This document shows positions 21,327 through 30,064 of a stretch of 64,000 nucleotides of DNA, piece after piece. The notes under the pieces were generated by a model, which saw nothing but the letters and a program-made list of their open reading frames with translations, did not search any database and was not told the DNA's origin. The translations under genes were made by a program, and so were the position numbers. Origin of the DNA: CAZCPB01 sp044223975. GTDB lineage: Bacteria > Planctomycetota > Phycisphaerae > Phycisphaerales > UBA1924. The stretch covers positions 1 through 64,000 of the forward strand of contig JBGALI010000013.1 in the NCBI GenBank assembly GCA_044223975.1, read 5' to 3'. How positions within the stretch are numbered: the stretch's first letter is position 1; each line of letters starts with the position of its first letter.

Positions 21327-24154
21327 TTTGCCGTCGCCATCTTGGCCCGGAGTTCATCGATGAAGTTCACGACCAGGCCGACCGACTTCGTGGACTTCTC
21401 GCTCTCGCCCTGGAGCACGACCATCAGGCGGCCGTCGGGCGCGAAGGTGACACTCCTGGTCTTGAGGTCCTTGATGCTGTAGAGCACCTTCGGCTCGGTC
21501 GCCGAGAACGCCGGCTCGGTCTTCACCTGCACGCTCAGGACCTGGCTGTCCAGGTCGAGGTACCGAATCTCCTTGCCGTCGGGGCTCCACCAGGACATAC
21601 CCGCGCCGGCGGTCGAGACCGGCACGCGCCCCGCGCTCATGTCCGCCTCGCCGTCGCCCGTGAATCTCTGGGCGTACAGCTCTCTGCGCCCCGACCGGTC
21701 GGACCGGATCAGCACCCACTTTCCGTCCGGCGCAAAGCTCGCGAAGTCCTCGCTTGCCGTCGAGTTCAGGTACGGCCTCGCGGCCCACGCCTTGGTGGCG
21801 CCCTCCTGCTCCAGCAAGAAACCGTGGGATTTGTCCGTGGACATGTCGACCTGAAGGAACGCGAACCGCTTGCCGTCGGACGTCCAGCTCGATGGGATGA
21901 GCAGCGTTCGGCTGTCGGGGCCGGAGTACAACTTAACGGGCTCTCCCGCTCCATCGCTCCGTCGCTCCCAGATCGAGAACGCCCCATCGCTGGCCAGGCC
22001 GTGCGCGAACCGCTGCCCGTCGGTGCTCCAGACCATGCCGATCATGGCCCCCTGTACCGGGATGCGTGTGGATGTCCGTCGTGCAAGGTCCTGCACCCAG
22101 CACTCGGAGATGAGTTCGGCCGAGCCGGCGTTGTCCATGCTCGTGAGCACGCGCCCGCCGTCCGGAGAGACGACAACCTCACCGTAAGACCGCGTCATGC
22201 CGGGGATGGGCTGGGGCTGCCCCTTGTCGTCGATCCAGGCGAGGCGCCGATCCAAGACCTCCGCCGGCCGCGTCGCGATCGCGAGCGTGCCGCCGGGCGC
22301 CATGCGGAACGCGTTGATCGGGCTGCCGCTCCACACGGTCACTGGCTCGCCGACGGTGCGCAGCGAGGCAAGATCGAACCGAACCGCGATGAGAGTGTTG
22401 AGAGTGTTCCGCGTGGCGAGCAGAAACCCCGCTGTTCCCGTGACGTCCGGCACGTACTGGGCCATGCCCGCGTCGGGCAGCAGCAGGGACCGTTTCCCCG
22501 AGGGAAGATCGATCACCTCGGTATTGACCCTGATCTTCTGGCCCACAAACGACCAGCGCGTGGCCAAGATGGATTGCCCCGCGACCAGCGGCCGGAACTC
22601 CTGCCAACTTTCGATGCCCTTGGGGAGATCCTCGCGGAGCACCACACGCGGCTCGCCACCGGACGCGGACACGGCGTAAATCACCGGTTCAAAGCTCGGC
22701 GAGAACGCGATCTCGCGGTCCGACGCCCAGCAGAGGATGGGGTTGGCGCCCTGCAGGGCTTCGCACACCGTCTCCGGCTTGCCCGATGGCCGCCCGTTTT
22801 CCAGCGCCACTTTCTTCAGGCTGAACTTTGTGGCGGCGCGATCCTTGGCACACGAGAACGCGATCCAGCGTCCGTCGGGCGACAGCGCGGCATCGCGGGC
22901 GCCTTCGGTGCCTTCGATGACCGCGGTTTCATCGCGGTCGAGGCGACGCACCATCAACAGGCCTTCGGGTTTCACACTGTCGGGGGGGAGTTCCGGCGAT
23001 GCCGTGTACACCAGAAACTTTGAATCGGGGGAAATTCCCACGAGACTGTTGAACGGCGGTTTGTCCTGGACCGTCGTGGAGACATAAAGGGTCGGGGACG
23101 GCGTGACCGGCGCGGGGCGTGTGAGCGCTCGCGCGAGTCCCCACCCGGCGGCCAGCAAGGCGACTCCTGCCACCACGCCGACCGGAAGCACCCAAGGGCG
23201 CGTGCCCGCGGCCACCGAAGCAGCCGCCGACGCCCACTCCCGCCCGCCGATGGCCCGTTCGAGCTCGAGGCGTGCATCGCCCATGTCGTGCAAGCGCTGC
23301 TTGCGGTCCTTGGCCAGGCAGTTGGTCAAGAGCTCGCGGATACGCGGCGGGGTCTTGGGCGGCAGCAGCGCCCACTCGGGGTCGCGGTGCAGGATCGCGC
23401 CGATCGAATCGGTGACCGTCTCGCCCGAGAAGGGCTGCGCGCCCGTGAGCATTTCGTAGAGCACGCAGCCGAAGCTGAAGATGTCGGAGCGCTTGTCGAC
23501 GGGCTTGCCCCGCGCCTGCTCGGGGGACATGTACCCCGCCGTTCCCATGATCACGCCCGGGATCGTCGGGCTGTGCACCGGCATGGGGCTGGTCACCGTC
23601 GGTGAGTTGGCCACCGGGGCGTTGTACGACGACGAAGACGGCGTGCCTTCGGCGGTGCGTGCCAGGCCGAAGTCCAGCACCTTGGCGTGGCCCTCGGCGT
23701 TCACCATCACGTTGCCGGGCTTGAGATCGCGGTGAATGACGCCCTTCTCGTGGGCGGCCTCGAGGGCCTCGGCGATCTGGCGGGCGATAGGGAGCGCTTC
23801 ATCGATCGGGAGCGGACCGCGCTTCAGGCGCTCGGCGAGCGTTTCGCCTTCGATGTATTCCAGGATCAGGTAGCGTCGGCCCGCCACTTCTTCGAGGCCG
23901 TGAATGGCGCCGATGTTGGGGTGGTTGAGGGAGGCCAGGACCTTGGCCTCGCGCTGGAACCGTGCGAGGCGGTCGGGGTCGGCGGCGAGGGACTCGGGGA
24001 GTCCCTTGATCGCGACGTCGCGCTCGAGCTTGGTGTCGCGGGCGAGATAGACCACGCCCATGCCGCCCCGCCCCAGCTCGCGGGAGATGGAGTAGCCGCC
24101 GATCTGGGTTGCGCCTGGTTGAGTTCCGCCGCTCTGCATTCCTTCGGGCCTCAC
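21323..24154 (-). CDS. Ser/Thr kinase with TolB-like propeller (kinase C)
   Basis: 943 residues, with the same leader and kinase domain as B (Lys50, HRDLKPGN, DFGLART, GTAGYMSPEQ). One membrane segment lies near residue 330-350 (LPVGVVAGVALLAAGWGLA). The propeller is strikingly similar to that of kinase D: shared blocks include RRLDRDET.VIEGTEGAR and WASDREI.FS. C and D therefore look like a recent tandem duplication. Its GTG start overlaps the stop of kinase D by four bases and its own stop overlaps kinase B in the same way. The C-terminal block ends with FIDELRAKMATAK, also close to the end of D. Confidence 0.95.
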   Translation of the reverse strand: MRPEGMQSGGTQPGATQIGGYSISRELGRGGMGVVYLARDTKLERDVAIKGLPESLAADPDRLARFQREAKVLASLNHPNIGAIHGLEEVAGRRYLILEYIEGETLAERLKRGPLPIDEALPIARQIAEALEAAHEKGVIHRDLKPGNVMVNAEGHAKVLDFGLARTAEGTPSSSSYNAPVANSPTVTSPMPVHSPTIPGVIMGTAGYMSPEQARGKPVDKRSDIFSFGCVLYEMLTGAQPFSGETVTDSIGAILHRDPEWALLPPKTPPRIRELLTNCLAKDRKQRLHDMGDARLELERAIGGREWASAAASVAAGTRPWVLPVGVVAGVALLAAGWGLARALTRPAPVTPSPTLYVSTTVQDKPPFNSLVGISPDSKFLVYTASPELPPDSVKPEGLLMVRRLDRDETAVIEGTEGARDAALSPDGRWIAFSCAKDRAATKFSLKKVALENGRPSGKPETVCEALQGANPILCWASDREIAFSPSFEPVIYAVSASGGEPRVVLREDLPKGIESWQEFRPLVAGQSILATRWSFVGQKIRVNTEVIDLPSGKRSLLLPDAGMAQYVPDVTGTAGFLLATRNTLNTLIAVRFDLASLRTVGEPVTVWSGSPINAFRMAPGGTLAIATRPAEVLDRRLAWIDDKGQPQPIPGMTRSYGEVVVSPDGGRVLTSMDNAGSAELISECWVQDLARRTSTRIPVQGAMIGMVWSTDGQRFAHGLASDGAFSIWERRSDGAGEPVKLYSGPDSRTLLIPSSWTSDGKRFAFLQVDMSTDKSHGFLLEQEGATKAWAARPYLNSTASEDFASFAPDGKWVLIRSDRSGRRELYAQRFTGDGEADMSAGRVPVSTAGAGMSWWSPDGKEIRYLDLDSQVLSVQVKTEPAFSATEPKVLYSIKDLKTRSVTFAPDGRLMVVLQGESEKSTKSVGLVVNFIDELRAKMATAK

Positions 24155-26997
24155 TTTGTCGTCGCCATCCTGGTCCGGAGTTCATCGAGGAAGTTCACGA
24201 CCAGGTCGATCTTGCTCGCCCGCTCGCTCTGCCCTTCCAGGATGACCATCAAGCGCCCGTCGGGCGACCACGAAAAATTCCGGGTCTTCAACTCCTTGAG
24301 GCTGTAGAGCACCTTCGGCAACGACACGGAGAATGTGGGATCGGACTGCACCTGCACGCTCACCACCTGCTTGTCGCCGTCGATGTAGCGAATCTCCTTG
24401 CCGTCGGGGCTCCACCAGGCAGCACCGTCGTGCCCGCTGGTCGAGACCTGCACGCGTCCTGCCTTGGCGTCCGCGGCTGCCGCCCCCGTGCCCGTGAACC
24501 GCTGCACATACAACTCGTGCCGCCCGGACTCGACTGAACAGAAGATCACCCACTTGCCATCGGGCGAAAAACGCAGGGCGTGCTCGTCGGCGGGGGAGTT
24601 CAGGTAGGGTGTGGCCTTCCACGTCGTGCCGCCCGCGTCCTGCTCCAGCATCAGCACATCGCTCGTGTTGGTCTTCATGTCCTGCTGGACGATTGCCAAT
24701 ATTTTTCCATCGGGCGACCACGCCGAGGGCATCACAAACGACTGTTGAGCGAGCGGAGTCTGAAACATCTTGAACGCCTCGCCCGATCCGCTGGCCGGGC
24801 GCTCCATGATCGAAAACTCGTCCGTCGCGAAAGAGCCGTGCACGATCCGCTGCCCGTTGGGGCTCCACATCAGGCCCATGGCGACGCCCGGAATCGGGAT
24901 CCGAGTGGACGTTCGGCGTGTCAGGTCCTGCATCCACAGTTCGGAACTCAGCTCACCCGGGCTGTTCATTTCCATGTTGGCCAGCACGCGCCCGCCGTCC
25001 GGGGAGACAACGATCTCCGAGAAGGCTCGCGTCGGTCCAGGGATGGGCTGCGGCTGACCCTTGTCGTCAAGCCATGCCAGGCGTCGATCCGAAGAGTCCG
25101 ATGGAAGCGTTGACAACGCGAGCGTCCCGCTGGGCGAGAGTACGAACTGGCTCGCGGGATTGCCGCTCCACACGCGTACGGGGTCGCCGAGTGTGCTCAG
25201 CGTGCTCGGATCAAACCGTACCGCCACCAGGCCACTCTGGTCGGTTCTCAGCGCTACGAGCAGGGGTCCCCCGGGAACGGCGTCGGTCACGAGTTGGGCG
25301 GCGCTTGCGTCGGGGAGCACGATCGTCCGCCTACCCGAGGCCAAGTCGATGACTTCGGTATTCACCTTGATCTTCTCGCCCGCTATCCGATAGTGCGTGG
25401 CCAGGATGGACTGCCCCGCGACCAGCGGGACAAAGCTATCCCAACCCTCGAATCCCTCGGGGCGTTCTTTGCGGAGGACAACCCGTGGCTCGCCGCCGGC
25501 TGCCGCAACGGCGTAGATAGTCTGCTCAGTCTGCGACGAAAAAACAACTTCGCGGTCCGACGCCCAACCCAGTGAGAACTGTGTTCCCTGCGCGAGATCG
25601 CAGATGGTCTCCGGCTTGCCCAACGGTCGCCCGATGTCGAGCGCGAGCTTCCTGAGGCTGAACTTGGTGCCGGCGCGGTCCTTGGCGCTGGAGAACGCCA
25701 CCCAGCGCCCGTCCAGCGACAATGCGGCGTTCCTGGCGCCTTCGGTGCCTTCGATGACGATGGTCTCGTCGCGGTCGAGCCGACGAACCACCAGCACGCC
25801 TCCGGGCTTGGTGCTGTCGGGCTCGAGTTCGGGCCACGCGGTATAGACCAGGAACTTCGCATCCGGGGAGATGCCCACCAGCACGCCGAAGGGTGGCTTA
25901 CTCTGGACCGTCGTGGAGACATGGAAAGTCTGCGACGGCGCCACCGGCGTGGGGCGCGCGACCCGGCTTGCCAGCGACCATCCGATTCCCCCGGACAGCA
26001 AGGCGATCGCGCATGCCGCGCCGACGGCGAGCATTCGTGTTCTCTTGGGCACCGGAGTTGACGCGGCCGCCGATGCCCACTCCCGCCCGGCGATGGCCCG
26101 TTCGAGCTCGAGGCGTGCATCGCCCATGTCGTGCAGGCGCTGCTTGCGGTCCTTGGCCAGGCAGTTGATCAAAAGCTCGCGGATACGCGGCGGGGTCCTG
26201 GGCGGCAGCAGCGCCCACTCAGGGTCGCGGTGCAGGATCGCGCCGAGGGAATCGGTGACGGTTTCGCCGGAGAATGGCTGCGCGCCGGTGAGCATCTCAT
26301 AGAACACGCAGCCGAAGCTGAAGATGTCGGATCGCTTGTCGACCGGCTTGCCCCGCGCCTGCTCGGGGCTCATGTACCCCGCCGTGCCCATGATGACCCC
26401 GGGGATCGTCGGGCTGTGGACAGGCACGGGGCTGGTCACGGTCGGCGAGTTGGCGACCGAGGCGTTGTACGAGGATGACGACGGGGTGCCCTCGGCCGTC
26501 CGTGCCAGCCCGAAGTCCAGCACCTTGGTGTGCCCCTCGGTGTTCACCATCACGTTGCCGGGCTTGAGGTCGCGGTGGACGACGCCCTTCTCGTGGGCGG
26601 CCTCGAGGGCCTCGGCGATCTGGCGGGCAATGGGGAGCGCTTCGTCGATGGGAACCGGGCCGCGCTTGAGGCGATCGGAGAGGGTCTCGCCCTCGATGTA
26701 CTCAAGGACCAGGTACCGCCGCCCCCCCACTTCCTCCAGGCCGTGGATCCCGCCGATGTTGGGGTGGTTCAGCGAGGCGAGGACCTTGGCCTCGCGCTGG
26801 AACCGGGACAGGCGGTCGGGGTCGGCGTCCAGCGACTCGGGGAGGCCCTTGAGGGCCACGTCCCGGTCCAGCTTGGTGTCTCGGGCGAGGTAGACCACGC
26901 CCATGCCGCCGCGCCCCAGCTCGCGAGAGATGGAGTAGCCAGCGATCTGGGTTCCGCCTGTTTGGGTTGCGTCCGATTGCGCCCCGCCGCTCCGCAT
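24151..26997 (-). CDS. Ser/Thr kinase with TolB-like propeller (kinase D)
   Basis: 948 residues from the ATG at 26997, which has AGGAG three bases upstream; an earlier in-frame start at 27063 would overlap the divergent FHA gene and is rejected. Leader MRSGGAQSDATQTGG, then GRGGMGVVY, Lys50 (VALK, Leu in place of Ile), HRDLKPGN, DFGLART. One membrane segment (MLAVGAACAIALLSGGIGW) and a propeller closely related to kinase C. It is the first gene of a three-kinase operon (D-C-B, GTGA overlaps) and is divergent from the FHA gene across a 59-bp gap, so the two may share regulation. Confidence 0.94.
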   Translation of the reverse strand: MRSGGAQSDATQTGGTQIAGYSISRELGRGGMGVVYLARDTKLDRDVALKGLPESLDADPDRLSRFQREAKVLASLNHPNIGGIHGLEEVGGRRYLVLEYIEGETLSDRLKRGPVPIDEALPIARQIAEALEAAHEKGVVHRDLKPGNVMVNTEGHTKVLDFGLARTAEGTPSSSSYNASVANSPTVTSPVPVHSPTIPGVIMGTAGYMSPEQARGKPVDKRSDIFSFGCVFYEMLTGAQPFSGETVTDSLGAILHRDPEWALLPPRTPPRIRELLINCLAKDRKQRLHDMGDARLELERAIAGREWASAAASTPVPKRTRMLAVGAACAIALLSGGIGWSLASRVARPTPVAPSQTFHVSTTVQSKPPFGVLVGISPDAKFLVYTAWPELEPDSTKPGGVLVVRRLDRDETIVIEGTEGARNAALSLDGRWVAFSSAKDRAGTKFSLRKLALDIGRPLGKPETICDLAQGTQFSLGWASDREVVFSSQTEQTIYAVAAAGGEPRVVLRKERPEGFEGWDSFVPLVAGQSILATHYRIAGEKIKVNTEVIDLASGRRTIVLPDASAAQLVTDAVPGGPLLVALRTDQSGLVAVRFDPSTLSTLGDPVRVWSGNPASQFVLSPSGTLALSTLPSDSSDRRLAWLDDKGQPQPIPGPTRAFSEIVVSPDGGRVLANMEMNSPGELSSELWMQDLTRRTSTRIPIPGVAMGLMWSPNGQRIVHGSFATDEFSIMERPASGSGEAFKMFQTPLAQQSFVMPSAWSPDGKILAIVQQDMKTNTSDVLMLEQDAGGTTWKATPYLNSPADEHALRFSPDGKWVIFCSVESGRHELYVQRFTGTGAAAADAKAGRVQVSTSGHDGAAWWSPDGKEIRYIDGDKQVVSVQVQSDPTFSVSLPKVLYSLKELKTRNFSWSPDGRLMVILEGQSERASKIDLVVNFLDELRTRMATTK

Positions 26998-27030
26998 CTG
27001 CTCCTGCTCCCTACGAGTGCACCGATCCCG

Positions 27031-27036
27031 TACACT
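27031..27036 (+). promoter_or_regulatory. Putative -10 box in the FHA/kinase D divergent region
   Basis: TACACT on the plus strand, 20 nt before the FHA ATG, followed by a GAGGGAGG ribosome-binding site. Unlike most TACACT boxes here it leaves room for a short leader. Confidence 0.4.
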
Positions 27037-27056
27037 AGCAGAGGGAGGCACACCGC

Positions 27057-27437
27057 ATGGCATCGCTTGTCGTGATTGAGGGTCCGGGGCAGGGCGCGCA
27101 CTTTCCGCTGAAAGAGCCCCTGATTTCGGTCGGGCGCGACGATACGTGCACGATCCAGATCCTGGACAAGTTTGTCTCGCGCAAGCACCTGCAGGTGCGG
27201 CTGGACGCGACGCTGGGGAGGCACGTGGCGGGCGACTATCGCAGCGCCCACGGCGTGGTCATCAACGGCAAGCAGATCCTGCTCGACACCGCCCTGAGCG
27301 ACGGGGACAAGATCAAGATCGGGCAAACCACGCTCATGTACCTTGCGGCGGATCACGCCGATGCGCCGAGCGCCATGGCCGCGGCAAAGAAGATGGACGA
27401 GTGGAGCCGGAGCACGATGACCAGCGGGCTGGGGTGA
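27057..27437 (+). CDS. FHA domain protein
   Basis: A stand-alone FHA domain of 126 residues, predicted to bind phosphothreonine peptides. Signature positions are present: ISVGRDDTCTIQI near residue 22-34 (Arg of the GR motif), FVSRKHLQV (Ser/Arg/His) near 40-48, and the HGVVINGKQI (Asn) block near 67-76, followed by L.DGDKIKIGQT. A short Ala/Met-rich tail follows. A strong GAGGGAGG precedes the ATG. It is the only plus-strand gene within the kinase cluster and is divergent from kinase D, so it is a good candidate reader of phosphorylation by the neighbouring kinases; that link is inference from context. Confidence 0.93.
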   Translation: MASLVVIEGPGQGAHFPLKEPLISVGRDDTCTIQILDKFVSRKHLQVRLDATLGRHVAGDYRSAHGVVINGKQILLDTALSDGDKIKIGQTTLMYLAADHADAPSAMAAAKKMDEWSRSTMTSGLG

Positions 27438-27466
27438 GCGCCCGCGCCCCGCGTCGCAGGCGCCGT

Positions 27467-27484
27467 GCACGGGCCGGCCCGTGC
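27467..27484. terminator. Bidirectional palindrome between FHA and kinase F
   Basis: Perfect 18-bp palindrome GCACGGGCCGGCCCGTGC in the short gap between two convergent genes (FHA ends at 27437, kinase F at 27499). No T-tract follows on either strand, but position and strength fit a shared terminator. Confidence 0.45.
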
Positions 27485-27498
27485 TACTGCCCTGGGCA

Positions 27499-30038
27499 TC
27501 AGCGGGTCATCTCCGTCACAAAGAGCTTGGACGTGTACCGCTCCCAGTCGTAGACGTACGACTTGAGGTCATCGGAAAAGAAGACCGGGGACATGTCCTT
27601 CACTCCCGAGAGGTCCGGTGGGGCGAGTGTCTTGAACGGCGTGCGTTGCCCCGACTCGATGTCCACCCGCTCCACCTCGCAGGGCACGGACCCCGCGCGC
27701 GCGGCCAGCACGGACGTCCCGTCGGGGCACCATTTGACCACCCAATCATCGATGGTCAGCCCCTTGACGGGCCGGGCGTTCCCGCCGTCGATCGGAAAAA
27801 TCGCGTAGGCGCCGGACGGACCGCGGGCGAGGATGCTGCGTTCGTCCTGAGAGAGTTGACCGGCCCGCGTGCCCTCGGGCGTGACGGCGCGGGGAGAGCC
27901 GCTCCCGCCACCGACCTTGAAATCCTGGATGTAGAACCGGGGTCCCTTGCCCGGCTCGGCCGCGTTCACCAGTACCCGCGTCCCGTCGCGGAACCACCGG
28001 CCGGCCATGTACGAGACAAGGCCGGCTCGCTCGAACCGCACGGGGTCGCCCGGGCCGACCGGGTAGGCGATGAGCACGGGCGGGGAGGTCGCGATCTGGG
28101 CGAGCACCCACTTGCCGTCTCTTGAAATATCCAGCGTGCCGCCTTCGCCGAGGCGCTGGATCGGCGATCCATCGGTGCCGCGCACGCACACCCCGTAGTT
28201 GGGGCCCATGATGGTGCTGCCGTTGGTGAACGCGACGGTTCGTCCATCATCGGAGAGGCAGCCACCCCAGGACCACTCGAGCCAGGAGACTTCACGCTCG
28301 CCTTCCGAGCCCGGCGCGCGGGCGATGATCCCGTTGAAGATGGTGTCCTGGGTGATCAGCCAACGACCGTCGCGGCTGATGTCCTGCATGGTGATATTGC
28401 CGGGCATGGGGTACACCGCGCGTGCGCCGCGGCCTTCACTGGCCGCGAAGACCGTCAGGTGCGTGGTGTCGGCGTTCGCGGAGTAGAAGACCTCGGTCCC
28501 GTCGGGGGACCAGGCAATCCCTTCCATCCCCCAGTACCCGTCGGCGAGGATGCTCGACTTGCCTTTGAGGTCCGTGACGTTGATCGAGCCGCGATCGTCG
28601 AACTTCCACGGGTGGTCGAAGTAGGCGATCCGGTCGCCCGCGGGGTTGAACCGAAGATCGCTGAAGTACCCCGAGGTCTCGCGGAGCACGGTCCCGATGG
28701 GAAACTCCAGCCGGTCCTTGCCGTCGACCTCGCGGATGATGGCCAGGCGCTCGCCGTCGGGGGCCCAGTCGGCCTCGCGCACGTTCTCGAGCAACTGACG
28801 GGGAGCGCCGCCGCCGATCGGCACCCGCGCCAGCGTGCCGAGAAGCAGCCGCTGCGCGACGTACTCCGCGTTCGTCAGCACGGCAAGATCGCCCCGCGAA
28901 GATATGGACAGGAGTTGGGTCCGCTTCAGCCCGAGCGGCTGCGGCTCGGGGTTCTCGGGGCGGACCACGAAGAGTTCCGGGGAGTTGCCCTGGCCCGCGG
29001 CGCTGTAGACGACCGTCTTTCCGTCGGGCGCGAAGGCCGCTCGGAAGATCGCCTCGGGCCGGATGTTGAGTTGGCGGAACGACGTGGGGCCCGGCGGCAC
29101 ACCCGGGCGGCGTGCGGCGAACCATGCCGCGCCCGCGCCCAGCGCGAACAGTGCCGCGATCGCCCACGCGATGGCCTCGCGCCCGCGGCCGCTTCGACCG
29201 GCGACGGGGGCCGATTCGACGGATACCGGGTCCGTGATCGCCGACTGGAGTTCGATCCGCGCATCGGCGATGTCGTGGAGCCGCTGGTTCCTGTCCTTGG
29301 TCATGCACCGCCGGATGAGCCGGCGGACCGCGGGCGGCGTGTCGGCGGGGAGCAGGGTCCAGTCGGGGTCGCGGTGCAGGACCGCGCCCAGAGAATCCGT
29401 AACCGTCTCGCCGCGGAACGGCTGCGCGACGGTGAGCATTTCATAAAGCACGCATCCGAAGCTGAAGATGTCCGAGCGCTTGTCCACCGCCTTGCCGCGG
29501 GCCTGCTCGGGGCTCATGTACCCCGCCGTCCCCATGATCACGCCCGCGATCGTCGGGCTGTGGATCGGCATCGGTGTCGTGAGCGTCGGCGAATCTGAGA
29601 TCGCCGCGGCGTTGGTGGACGACGGCGCGCCGTCCACCGTCCGCGCCAGCCCGAAGTCCAGCACCTTGGCCTTGCCCTCGGGCGTCACCATCACGTTCCC
29701 GGGCTTGAGATCGCGGTGCACGATCCCCTTCTCGTGCGCGGCCTCGAGCGCCTCGCTGATCTGCAGCGCGATCGACATCGCCTCATCCACCGGCAGCGCC
29801 CCGCGCTTGAGGCGATCGGCCAACGTCTCGCCCTCGATGAACTCCAGCACCAGGTACCGGAGCCCCGCCGCCTCCTCCATCCCGTAGATCGCGCCGATGC
29901 TGGGGTGGTTCAGGCCGGCAGGGCCTTGATCGCCACCTGGCGGTCCAGGCGCGTGTCGCGGGCAAGGAAGACCTCGCCCATGCCGCCGCGGCCGAGTTCA
30001 CGTTCGATCTTGAATGGGCCGATGGACGCGGGCTGCAT
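27499..30038 (-). pseudogene. Kinase F: propeller kinase broken by internal deletion
   Basis: The first 42 codons from the ATG at 30038 encode an intact start (MQPASIGPFKIERELGRGGMGEV through VAIKALPA) and then hit TGA at 29910-29912. Kinase homology resumes in another frame at LNHPSIGAIYGMEEAAG and stays open to 27499. Compared with kinase G, about 64 bp are missing, covering the helix with the conserved alphaC Glu (FQREAK). The downstream frame, with ATG at 29880, could give a 793-residue protein with HRDLKPGN, DFG, a membrane segment and a full propeller, but without the ATP-binding loop and catalytic Lys. It may be a pseudogene, a kinase-dead receptor, or an assembly error. A TACACT box lies 8 nt before the first ATG. 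Confidence 0.8.
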
Positions 30039-30046
30039 GAGGTGCG

Positions 30047-30052
30047 AGTGTA
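30047..30052 (-). promoter_or_regulatory. Putative -10 box of kinase F
   Basis: TACACT on the minus strand, 8 nt before the ATG at 30038, in the 26-bp gap after kinase G. Confidence 0.4.
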
Positions 30053-30064
30053 CGACGCCCGCGA

